Below are positions 1 to 6,311 of a stretch of 21,056 nt of DNA, in pieces. A program made the position numbers and the translations under genes. The stretch comes from JAKORR01 sp964608495 (GTDB lineage: Bacteria > Armatimonadota > Zipacnadia > Zipacnadales > FEN-943), in NCBI GenBank assembly GCA_964608495.1, contig CAZSOQ010000084.1:1-21056 (forward strand), in the 5' to 3' direction. The notes beneath the pieces are model-generated. The model did no database searches, was not told the DNA's origin, and saw only the letters and a program-made list of their open reading frames with translations. Position 1 is the first letter of the stretch, and each line of letters begins with the position of its first letter.

Positions 1-326
1 CCCGTGCCCAGCGGCCCGCCCTCCTCGCTCGCCCCATCCGCCACCAGATCGGCCACGCCACCAGCCACCTGCAGCCCCCAGAAGGGGAGCGAGACGATGA
101 TGCCCAGGACTAGGCCCACGCCGAGCTCGGCCATCAGGTCACCGAGCCCAAGGGCCCGGGACGGCGCGTCGGTCATCGCCAGGGGCGCGGCGGCGCCGGC
201 CACCCCCAGTGCCAGACCCAGCCGCAGCGCCCAGGGCATCCCCCACCAGTTGAGCGGGGGCAGGAGCACCACGGCCGGCGTCAGGCGGCAGGCCGTGGCC
301 AGCCAGGCCGTGCCGAGATCGCTCAC
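1..326 (-). CDS. fliR: FliR/SctT export-gate membrane protein, 3' end off the left edge
   Basis: This would be one of the three FliP/FliQ/FliR subunits of the inner-membrane type III export gate. Only the first 108 codons are in the window. Translation from the GTG at 326-324 gives a hydrophobic protein beginning SDLGTAWLATACRLTPAVVL. A later stretch, ELGVGLVLGIIVSLPFWGLQ followed by VAGGVADLV, matches the FliR/SctT signature of Glu, Gly-rich loop, LPFW, then AG..D. The GTG overlaps the TGA of fliQ by four bases, the usual translational coupling in these operons, and that decides the start. The family is about 250-260 aa, so more than half the gene lies beyond position 1. The pattern match is good. 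Whether the protein is closer to flagellar FliR or injectisome SctT cannot be settled from this fragment. Confidence 0.82.
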   Translation of the reverse strand, partial: MSDLGTAWLATACRLTPAVVLLPPLNWWGMPWALRLGLALGVAGAAAPLAMTDAPSRALGLGDLMAELGVGLVLGIIVSLPFWGLQVAGGVADLVADGASEEGGPLGT

Positions 327-604
327 GGTGCGCCCCCCATGAGGCCGGGCACCCCTTCCCAGGCCCAGCGCCAGTAGGCCAGGACGACGGCGGCGGTCCA
401 GCCCCCGAAGAGCGCGAGGGCGACGGCCGCGGCGCCGACGCGGAAGGCCTGGCCCAGAGCCGCGTCGCCGTAGCCGATCATGGTCTGCAGGAAGCTCGCG
501 GCCAGGCCCGCCAGGGCCACCGCCACGAGGACGGGCAGGGCCGCCTGTAGCCCCACCAGCAGGGCGGCCGCGAAGTAACCCAACCACGATTGCGCTTCGG
601 CCAT
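323..604 (-). CDS. fliQ: FliQ/SctS export-gate membrane protein
   Basis: This is a small export-gate subunit of 93 aa; the family is about 85-90 aa. It has two hydrophobic helices, at about residues 10-35 and 50-80. The segment LAASFLQTMIGYGDAALGQAF corresponds to the family's loop between the helices, where flagellar FliQ usually reads QAATQIQEQTLSFVPK. The Gln is kept, but the usual Pro-Lys of the loop is replaced by Phe-Arg. The ATG at 604 was chosen because it lies five bases after the fliP stop and follows a GGTGGG Shine-Dalgarno-like stretch. The end overlaps fliR by four bases. Identification rests on size, topology and its exact place between fliP and fliR more than on residue identity. 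Confidence 0.85.
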   Translation of the reverse strand: MAEAQSWLGYFAAALLVGLQAALPVLVAVALAGLAASFLQTMIGYGDAALGQAFRVGAAAVALALFGGWTAAVVLAYWRWAWEGVPGLMGGAP

Positions 605-609
605 GGCGA

Positions 610-1299
610 TCACCCACCGCCGAGGTATCCGCGCACGATGGCGTCGAAGAGCAGCCGCCAGCCGTCGGCCATGACGAAGAAGAGGACCTTGGCGGGCAGC
701 GCGAAGACCTGGGGAGAGAAGGTAGCCGGCCCCAGGGCCCCGACGACGACGTAGACGAGCACGTCCACGACGAGGAAGGGCAGGTAGATGAGCAGGCCGG
801 CGAGGAAGGCGACGCGGAGCTCGGAGAGGGCGTAGGCGGCGGTAAGCACCTCGAAGGGGGCCCGGGCGGGCTGCTCCTTTACGGCCCGGGCACGCGCCAG
901 GATCTCGAAGTCCTGAGCACCCACGTGGGCCGCCATGAAGCCGCGCAGTTTCTCCTGCGTGCGGGAGGCCGCTTCCGCGGCGGTGATCTTCTGGTCCCAC
1001 AGAGGCGAGGCCACCTGAGCGCCGAGGTCAGCCACCGTCGGGCCCATCACGTACCAGGTAAGGACGAGGGCAAGGCCGACGACAACGAAGTTGGGCGGAA
1101 GGACCTGGCTTCCCAGCCCGGCGCGGACGAAGTAGAGGATGATGACGACGCGCGCGAAGGCGGTCATGACCGCGAGCAGGGCCGGCAGCACCACCACGGC
1201 GAGCAGGCTCAGGATCCACCGCCCGGCGGCGGCGTCCTGCGCGGGACCGGCCTGCCCGACCACGGCCCACACCCACTGACCGCAGGCCCAGGCCGTCAT
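610..1299 (-). CDS. fliP: FliP/SctR export-gate membrane protein
   Basis: This is the central pore subunit of the type III export gate in the inner membrane, 229 aa (E. coli FliP is about 245). The match to FliP is strong. VVVLPALLAVMTAFARVVII and YFVRAGLGSQVLPPN, residues about 35-70, follow the family pattern PALL.MT.F.R..IVL...R.ALG....PPN. Near the C-terminus LPAKVLFFVMADGWRLL (201-217) matches LP.KL.LFV..DGW.L. Four hydrophobic segments are visible, with a charged loop at about 100-150. The start is the ATG at 1299-1297, which forms an ATGA overlap with the stop of fliO. A longer open frame upstream reads through fliO in another frame and was not used. The first 25 residues are only weakly signal-peptide-like. 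Confidence 0.93.
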   Translation of the reverse strand: MTAWACGQWVWAVVGQAGPAQDAAAGRWILSLLAVVVLPALLAVMTAFARVVIILYFVRAGLGSQVLPPNFVVVGLALVLTWYVMGPTVADLGAQVASPLWDQKITAAEAASRTQEKLRGFMAAHVGAQDFEILARARAVKEQPARAPFEVLTAAYALSELRVAFLAGLLIYLPFLVVDVLVYVVVGALGPATFSPQVFALPAKVLFFVMADGWRLLFDAIVRGYLGGG

Positions 1300-1586
1300 C
1301 GCTGCTCGGCCTCGTCGGCGCCTTTCTCGATCGGGGCGAGCTCGGCGAGCAGGCTCACCTCGTGCGGCGTGACGCCCAGCAGCAGCTCGCGGCCGTCGGC
1401 GCGGGCCAGCACGACCCTCGCGCCCGGCCCGACGGCGACGGCCTCCACCACGGACAGGCGTCGCTCGCCGGACATGCCCACCATCCCGGGCCACCGTCGC
1501 AGCGCCCACACGGCCGCTACCAGCAGCCCGATGAGCACGAGGAAGGCCACGGCGGCCTGCAGAAGGTAGCCGCTTACGTCATTCAC
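1296..1586 (-). CDS. fliO: FliO-like flagellar export assembly protein
   Basis: FliO helps assemble the FliP ring in flagellar systems and is normally absent from injectisomes. The protein here is 96 aa. It has one membrane helix at about residues 8-28, then a basic stretch, then a small soluble domain. RLSVVEAVAVGPGARVVLAR and ELLLGVTPHEVSLLAEL (43-84) match the FliO pattern of a beta-rich segment with LGVT..... LL at the end. I chose the GTG at 1586. It overlaps the fliN stop by eight bases and follows a strong GAGGAGG Shine-Dalgarno sequence inside the fliN tail. The open frame extends further upstream, but only as out-of-frame fliN sequence. Its position between fliN and fliP is the standard flagellar order. 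Confidence 0.85.
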   Translation of the reverse strand: MNDVSGYLLQAAVAFLVLIGLLVAAVWALRRWPGMVGMSGERRLSVVEAVAVGPGARVVLARADGRELLLGVTPHEVSLLAELAPIEKGADEAEQR

Positions 1587-1911
1587 CCTCCTCGTCCTCC
1601 TCTGCGTCCCGGATCTCGACGAGGCGCACGGCGAGCCGGCCGTCCACGGTGACCAGCTCGCCCCGGGCCACCGGCGACCCCGCGATGAGCACATCCACGG
1701 GCTCGCCGACGAGCCGGTTCAGATGAACCACCGCCCCGGGCGCCAGGTCCAACAGCTCCCGCAGAGACATCTCGGCATCTCCGACGACGACGGTCACAGT
1801 GATCCTCAGGCTCCCCAGCGCCTGGGCCACGGCGCCGGGCCTGCCTACCAGGCCGGTCGCCAGCGCCTCATCCTCCATCGCTCGGGTTAGTCCTGGTACC
1901 TCGCTATCCAT
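1579..1911 (-). CDS. fliN: FliN/SctQ-C type C-ring protein (SpoA domain)
   Basis: The 110-aa product is a SpoA-domain protein of the FliN family, which forms the lower cytoplasmic ring (C-ring or sorting platform) with FliM and docks FliH-FliI. Residues 36-100 show the full pattern: ITVTVVVGDAEMSLRELLDL, then APGAVVHLNR, then VDVLIAG..VARGELV and RLAVRLVEI. This matches the FliN consensus (L..LL.L.PG..I.L.......VD....G..IA.GEVV......VRI..I). The N-terminal 35 residues are variable and the tail is very acidic (DAEEDEEGE). The ATG at 1911 overlaps the end of the fliM-like gene by eight bases. SctQ C-terminal domains look the same, but the FliO gene immediately downstream favours FliN. Confidence 0.88.
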   Translation of the reverse strand: MDSEVPGLTRAMEDEALATGLVGRPGAVAQALGSLRITVTVVVGDAEMSLRELLDLAPGAVVHLNRLVGEPVDVLIAGSPVARGELVTVDGRLAVRLVEIRDAEEDEEGE

Positions 1912-2683
1912 CGGGTCGGCCTCCCGCCGGAAGTCGGTCTACGCGCACCGCCCATCTGCGGTCCGAGGCCCCCAGCTTTCCCAGCGCCACCGGGGCTCCA
2001 TGCACAGCCAGCACCGCGCGCGACCCCGCCTCGGCCGGCAATACCATCAGGTCGCCCTGCCTCAGCAACATCACCTCATCCACCGCCAAGTCCGGGCCCC
2101 TCACCACCGCCCTCAGCCCCACGCGCCCTGCCCCCTGCGGGACCCGAAGGGGCCGCGCTTGCGCCTTCAGCTCCCTCTCGGCCGAGGCCCAAAGCTCCTG
2201 CCAGCCCACGACCAGCGCCAGCACCCCGTGCGTCTCACCTACCCGGGCCCGCACGAGGACCAGCACGGCCGGGTCGGGGCAGGGCCATCCACACCGCACC
2301 CACTGCCGCAAGGCCTGTCCGACGGACCCGAGGAGGGCTCGCTCGGGGGCGCCGTCCAGGTCAACCGCAGCCACCGCGTCGAAGCCCAGCGCGGCGCTGG
2401 CCAAGAGCCTGGCAAAGGCCGGCTCCGTATGGCACCCTGCGCCCAGGGCCACGGCATCGCCCTGCGGGTCGGTCGCGGGACCGACCGTCACCGCCGCGAG
2501 CTGCACCTGCCCTCGGACCACAGCCGCCAGCCTCTCGGCCAGGGCGGGCGCTCGGCGCGCCAGCAGCTCGGCCGCCGCCGCCCTCTGCCAGGCCGACGGC
2601 TCCTCGGCGCTCGGCGGCACCCAGGGCGCGATCCCCGAGCCCTGCGCCGGGCCCCGGCTAGCTCCCTCGCTAAGTCTCTCCAT
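1904..2683 (-). CDS. fliM: FliM/SctQ-like C-ring protein with C-terminal SpoA domain
   Basis: This 259-aa protein precedes FliN and probably forms the upper cytoplasmic ring with it. The C-terminal part, residues about 186-250, is SpoA-like: DLAVDEVMLLRQGDLMVL, then a run to VLAVHGAPVALGKLG and WAVRVDRL, as at the end of FliM (LL.L..GD.I.L......V.V.G...F.G..G......AVRI). The rest is poorly conserved. I see neither the N-terminal LSQ.EID CheY-binding peptide nor the GGXG loop of the FliM middle domain. At 259 aa it is shorter than FliM (about 330) and closer in plan to the N-terminal half of a split SctQ. The ATG at 2683 overlaps fliJ by 14 bases. The family call is good; the FliM name is by position. 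Confidence 0.72.
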   Translation of the reverse strand: MERLSEGASRGPAQGSGIAPWVPPSAEEPSAWQRAAAAELLARRAPALAERLAAVVRGQVQLAAVTVGPATDPQGDAVALGAGCHTEPAFARLLASAALGFDAVAAVDLDGAPERALLGSVGQALRQWVRCGWPCPDPAVLVLVRARVGETHGVLALVVGWQELWASAERELKAQARPLRVPQGAGRVGLRAVVRGPDLAVDEVMLLRQGDLMVLPAEAGSRAVLAVHGAPVALGKLGASDRRWAVRVDRLPAGGRPDG

Positions 2684-3086
2684 GCGCCTTCCTCTTGTCG
2701 TCCCGGGCCTGACGGGCCGCCACCCACCCCTCCAGCTCCCCCTGCCTGCGCCTCTCCTCAGCGGCCTCGCGCTGCGCGCGCCGTCGGCCCGCGAGCCTCT
2801 GGGCCGCGCGTCTCAGCGCCCGGGTGTGCGATGCCCGCGCTCGGGTCGCCAGCACCCCGTCGCGACTCCTCTCCAGGCCGCCGCGCAGGGCCTCCTGTCG
2901 CCGCGCCCGCGCGGGGGCGTGGTCCTGCCACAGTCCCGCGCCGGTGGACCACACCGGCGGCCGCTCCGCCTCGTGCGCGGCCAGGGCCTGCTCAGCCTCG
3001 ACCACGCGGGTGAGCCAGACCTCGAGCCGCTGGCGCCATACCAGCTCCCGCGCCGCGATCACCCGCTCGAGGCGCTCTCCGCTCAC
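2670..3086 (-). CDS. fliJ: FliJ/SctO-like coiled-coil stalk protein
   Basis: FliJ is the stalk that sits in the FliI hexamer and links it to the export gate. The 138-aa product is almost entirely Arg-, Ala-, Glu- and Gln-rich with heptad-like spacing, consistent with a long two-helix coiled coil, and it has no membrane segment. FliJ/SctO proteins are about 145-150 aa and poorly conserved in sequence. The call therefore rests on length, coiled-coil composition and its place directly after the ATPase gene. The GTG at 3086 overlaps the fliI TGA by four bases (GTGA). Confidence 0.75.
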   Translation of the reverse strand: MSGERLERVIAARELVWRQRLEVWLTRVVEAEQALAAHEAERPPVWSTGAGLWQDHAPARARRQEALRGGLERSRDGVLATRARASHTRALRRAAQRLAGRRRAQREAAEERRRQGELEGWVAARQARDDKRKAHGET

Positions 3087-4420
3087 GCGCCATCGCCGCC
3101 CGCGGTGGTGGCCAGCTCGAGCAGGGCGCGTCTGGTCGCCTCGGGGTCGGCCCGGTCGCCGGGCACCTGGCTCAGCAAGGCCTGTACGCGCGGCAGAAGC
3201 CTGATCCCCTCGTCCGCCTGCCGGTGGGTGCCCGGCCGGTACAGGCCGGTGTCTATCAGGTCGCGGCGCTCCTGCCTCGCCTGCAGCACGCGCCTGAGCC
3301 TCATCGCCGCCTCAAGGTGCTCGCCGTCGGCCACGTCCCGCATCAGCCTCGACAGGCTGGTGAGCACGTCCACCGGCGGGTAGAGGCCCGCGTTGGCCAG
3401 CTCCCTGGACAGGACGACATGGCCGTCCAGGCTGGCCAGGGTCACGTCGCAGATGGGCTCGGTCAGGTCCTCGCCCTCCAGCAACACGGCATAGAAGCCC
3501 GTGATGGTCCCGCGGGTGCTCGGGCCGGCACGCTCGATCAGCTCCGGGATCATCGTGAACACCGACGCCGGGTAGGCCCGGACGGCGGGCAGCTCGTCCA
3601 GGACCAGACCCAGCTCCCGCTGGGCGTGGGCCAGTCGGGTGAGGGAATCGACAGCCAGCACGACGTCCGCGCCCTGATCGCGGAAGTGCTCGGCGACCGC
3701 GGTGGCGGCGTAGGGCGTGAGGCGTCGCAGCGCCGGGGGCGCGTTCGGGGGCGTCGCCACAACCACCGCCGACGGGCGCTCGGCGAGGAGCTCATCCGCG
3801 GCCTCGACGATCTCGCGCCCTCGCTCGCCCACCAGCGCGACCACGACCACATCGGCGACCGCGAACCTGGCGATCATCCGCAGCAGGACGGTCTTGCCCG
3901 TGCCCGGCGCCCCGAGGATTCCCACTCGCTGCCCGCGAGCGCAGGTCAGGAAGCCGTCCAGCGCCCGCACGCCCGTCCAGAGCACGGTGCGCCGGCAGCG
4001 TCGCTCGAGGGGCGCCGGCGCGGCCCCGAACAGCGGTCTTCCCGGCCCCAGCACCGGCTCGCGCCCGTCCAGGGGACGCCCCAGGGGGTCCAGCACCCGC
4101 CCCAGCACTGCTCTGCCCACGGGTACCGACAACGGCACGCCCAGGGCCTCGACCGGCAGCCCCGGGCGCACGTCCCGTGCCTGATCGAGCAGCATCACCT
4201 GGGCCGCGTCCGCGCCCGGCGAGACAAGGCAGCCGTGGTACCACTTGCCGCCCGTCCCCTGCACGAGCACGTGCTCGTCGGCCCCCGCCAGCAGGGGGGT
4301 GGTCCGCACGGCCCACCCGTGCACGCCACGCACCACACCTCGCCCGCGGACGAGGCGCGCCGCGCTCAGCCGCTGCCGCAGCCGCTCGTACCACGCGTCC
4401 ACCAGACGAGCCGCCGGCAT
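3083..4420 (-). CDS. fliI: FliI/SctN type III export ATPase
   Basis: This is the hexameric ATPase that energises substrate release for type III export, 445 aa, the usual length. The Walker A loop is GAPGTGKT (170-177). GERGRE at 198-203 carries the catalytic Glu. Walker B ends at Asp258 in VVLAVDS. DSLTRLAHAQRELGL, YPASVFTMIPELIERAG, GTITGFYAVLLEGED and LDGHVVLSREL follow FliI/YscN block by block. The arginine finger is probably Arg358 in TSLSRLM. Two departures are visible. The P-loop is APGTGKT rather than the common SGVGKS, and the Arg usually found before SILDGH is Leu here. The ATG at 4420 lies two bases after the fliH stop and has a GAGGGGG Shine-Dalgarno sequence. An in-frame upstream extension lies inside fliH and was rejected. 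Confidence 0.95.
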   Translation of the reverse strand: MPAARLVDAWYERLRQRLSAARLVRGRGVVRGVHGWAVRTTPLLAGADEHVLVQGTGGKWYHGCLVSPGADAAQVMLLDQARDVRPGLPVEALGVPLSVPVGRAVLGRVLDPLGRPLDGREPVLGPGRPLFGAAPAPLERRCRRTVLWTGVRALDGFLTCARGQRVGILGAPGTGKTVLLRMIARFAVADVVVVALVGERGREIVEAADELLAERPSAVVVATPPNAPPALRRLTPYAATAVAEHFRDQGADVVLAVDSLTRLAHAQRELGLVLDELPAVRAYPASVFTMIPELIERAGPSTRGTITGFYAVLLEGEDLTEPICDVTLASLDGHVVLSRELANAGLYPPVDVLTSLSRLMRDVADGEHLEAAMRLRRVLQARQERRDLIDTGLYRPGTHRQADEGIRLLPRVQALLSQVPGDRADPEATRRALLELATTAGGDGA

Positions 4421-4422
4421 CC

Positions 4423-4971
4423 TCAGGCCCCCTCGCCGAGCGCCTCGCGCAGGCGCCTGATCTGGCTGTCCAGGCTCGCATCCATGTCGCCGAAGTCGGT
4501 CCTCACCACACAGCCCCCTCGGGCGATCTCCTCGTCCTCGACCACCTCCGGTCGCGGCGCCCGCGCCAGCATCGCGCACAGACGGCGCGCCGCCTCCCCG
4601 TCCGCGGGGTTCACGCGCACCTCGAGGGCCGATTGCCCGGCCAACTGCTCGAGGGCCGCGCGCAGGGCCGCCTCGACGACCTCCTCGTCGCTGGCTACGG
4701 TCCCTCGCACGACCGCCTCGGCGGCGGCCAGCGCCAGGGCGGTCGCGTGGGACGTCAGCCGGGCCAGCGCCTCCTCGTATGCACTCTCCAGCCTGCGCGC
4801 CAGGGCCGCGGCCGCGGTGTCGGAAAGCGCGTCCGGCTCACCTGGCGCCACGGCCCGGTGCTCGCCGGCCCGTGGCCCCAGGGCCTGGGAGTCGGCCCGA
4901 AGGAGCCCGCCCTCCGGGGGCACGCCCTCCAGGGAACCGGCGCCGGCCTGGACGTCGCCCTCGTCACCCAT
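4423..4971 (-). CDS. fliH: FliH/SctL ATPase regulator and stator
   Basis: FliH dimers tether FliI to the C-ring and hold the ATPase in place. The 182-aa protein has a poorly conserved, Gly/Glu/Pro-rich N-terminus (1-50). A helical stretch at about 55-90 ends in ALALAAAEAVVRG, followed by a compact C-terminal domain. LEVRVNPADGE (116-126) and IARGGCVVRTDFGDMDASLD (149-168) match the FliH/V-type E-subunit pattern V.VNP.D........I..GGC.V.T..G..DASLD. The ATG at 4971 overlaps the end of the fliF-like gene by eight bases. The C-terminal motif makes this a confident family call. Confidence 0.9.
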   Translation of the reverse strand: MGDEGDVQAGAGSLEGVPPEGGLLRADSQALGPRAGEHRAVAPGEPDALSDTAAAALARRLESAYEEALARLTSHATALALAAAEAVVRGTVASDEEVVEAALRAALEQLAGQSALEVRVNPADGEAARRLCAMLARAPRPEVVEDEEIARGGCVVRTDFGDMDASLDSQIRRLREALGEGA

Positions 4972-5728
4972 CGCCCTCGTCTCCCTGGCGCGCCTGTGCC
5001 AGCGCGGCCAACACGCCGAGAACGGTCTGGGGGGCCGGGGGCCGCGGGGGTTCCTGGACCGCCCCTTTGACGCGCCGCTGCACGGCTCGCCGGTAGGGCT
5101 GGGGTAGACTCGCCAGAACCGCCCCCCGCACGGCCGGCGACGCGTCGCTCAGCAAGGCCGCCACCTCACGGGCGGACCGCCCTCCCACCATCGCGGGGGT
5201 CTCCGCCGCGGCCCGGCGGTGCCTCGGCCGGGTCGCCAGTCCCGCGCCCAGGGCCATGCCCAGGACGCAGGTCAGCAGCAGGCTCCAGGCCGCCGGCCCT
5301 GTCCTGGGCCCTCGGGCCTGTGCCTCAGCGGCCTCCTGGAGGACGCCGCGCGCGAACAGGAGCCGACCGCTCGTGTCGGCGATCGTCAGACGGGACTCGT
5401 CAAGCCCCGCGACCGTGGCCAGCGCCAGGTCGCGGATCAGGGCAACGACCTGAGGTCGCGGGGCGCGCGTGCGCCAGGTGACGGTGATGACCAGGTGGGG
5501 ATCGGTGTCGCCCTCGCTCAGGACCACGCTGGCCTGCCGCACCGCATCCAGCTCTGCGACGAGACGGCGCAGCCTGGCCTCCGTGGCCTGCGCGCCTGAC
5601 AAGAGGGGAGTCGAGAAGGGGAGCAGTGCCACCGGGCCATTCCCGGTTCCATCCTGAGCAAGCAGCGGCCCCGTCATGCTGCCTCCCAGCAACAGACAGA
5701 GGGCTCCCCCCACCCTGAGCAGACGCAC
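4964..5728 (-). CDS. fliF: Short FliF/SctJ-like ring protein with a FliG-like tail
   Basis: This would be the inner-membrane ring of the export machine. I chose the GTG at 5728 because GGGAGG at 5743-5738 lies nine bases upstream and the product then starts VRLLR plus a hydrophobic stretch, as a signal peptide should (cleavage near PLLAQ, about residue 25). Residues about 40-127 match the second ring-building motif of FliF/YscJ: LRRLVAELDAVRQASVVL, then VVALIRDLALATVAGLD and LTIADTSGRLL. A membrane helix lies at about 148-166. Residues 187-220 (EVAALLSDASPAV, then VLASLP and VQRRV) align without gaps to the FliG middle domain. FliF is about 550 aa; at 254 aa this one appears to lack RBM1 and RBM3. 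It is the first gene of the operon and overlaps fliH by eight bases. Confidence 0.72.
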   Translation of the reverse strand: MRLLRVGGALCLLLGGSMTGPLLAQDGTGNGPVALLPFSTPLLSGAQATEARLRRLVAELDAVRQASVVLSEGDTDPHLVITVTWRTRAPRPQVVALIRDLALATVAGLDESRLTIADTSGRLLFARGVLQEAAEAQARGPRTGPAAWSLLLTCVLGMALGAGLATRPRHRRAAAETPAMVGGRSAREVAALLSDASPAVRGAVLASLPQPYRRAVQRRVKGAVQEPPRPPAPQTVLGVLAALAQARQGDEGDG

Positions 5729-5737
5729 GCGCTGGTG

Positions 5738-5743
5738 CCTCCC
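5738..5743 (-). promoter_or_regulatory. Shine-Dalgarno site deciding the fliF-like start
   Basis: The minus strand reads GGGAGG here, nine bases before the GTG at 5728. The alternative upstream GTG at 5797 has no comparable site and would add a 23-residue Arg-rich leader before the signal peptide. The site therefore supports the shorter start. Confidence 0.6.
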
Positions 5744-6257
5744 ACGGTCACCGCCGAGCCCTGCTCGCCCGAACACAGGCCACAGATGGCTCTTCACGGC
5801 CCTGGCTTTCCGCTGCGCCCGTCCGCGACCCCTGAGGCGGTCTCAAGCCTTCCCCGACGCCTTCGGCCCCTCCGCCCTCAGCCACCTCGCCCTGAGCGCG
5901 CGACCGGCGCGCTGCGTCGGGCCGCCCATCCCGCCACGGCTCGGCAGAATACCCTGTCGTGAATGCCGCGCCCGTAACCGCGACAGCCCACTCGAGGCGA
6001 AGGCCGTCGCCGGACATGCACTTGCGGACATTACATGACGCACGACAGGCGTGCGAGTTCCAGATCGCCCCAAGCCATCCCGCCCGTCGGCCTGTCGTCA
6101 CAGCCCGGTCCACAAACCGCCCCGGCGGTTGCCACCCAGTCCCGAGGTCCCACGCCCGGCAGCGATCCCCCTGGGCCTGCCGCGTCCCAGGCCCAATGCC
6201 TGGTGCACGGAGAGGCAGCCGCGCCGTGGCCACGGGCGTGGCTCCTCCCGCTGTCAC
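5744..6257. other. Gene-free region upstream of the fli operon
   Basis: No reading frame here has a recognisable product or the look of its neighbours; the open frames on both strands appear to be GC-driven noise. The fli operon promoter must lie here or further upstream, but I cannot point to a convincing -35/-10 pair. The stretch is locally less GC-rich around 5990-6050. It contains the octamer CCTGTCGT three times: plus strand at 5953 and 6091, minus strand at 6049-6042. The first and second of these form a 9-base inverted repeat at 5953-5961 and 6041-6049. Confidence 0.5.
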
Positions 6258-6310
6258 GGCAGGGGCGATGCTGGCTCTGCCCTGCCGGCCCGCTTGGCCT
6301 TCGCGCCGGC
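6258..6310 (-). terminator. Hairpin(s) just after the Gfo/Idh gene
   Basis: Directly downstream of the stop at 6314-6312 there are two overlapping inverted repeats. GCCGGC at 6284-6289 pairs with GCCGGC at 6305-6310. GGCAGGG at 6258-6264 pairs with CCCTGCC at 6280-6286. They could act as a terminator for the minus-strand gene, but there is no T-rich tail, so this is tentative. Confidence 0.3.
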
Positions 6311-6311
6311 G

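Noticed and set aside
3224..5107. A 627-codon plus-strand open frame across fliI and fliH
   Set aside because: It is antisense to two confidently identified genes and its product is Arg/Gln/His-rich without any domain; it is a shadow of GC-biased codon use.
1..5728. A classical host-targeting injectisome
   Set aside because: FliO, split FliM/FliN-type genes and the flagellar gene order argue against it, and no secretin, needle, translocon or chaperone gene is visible.
5748..6257. A 169-codon open frame on the minus strand (and several on the plus strand) upstream of the fli operon
   Set aside because: Sequence is low in recognisable structure, rich in Arg/Gly/Ala and has no family resemblance; such frames are expected by chance at this GC content.
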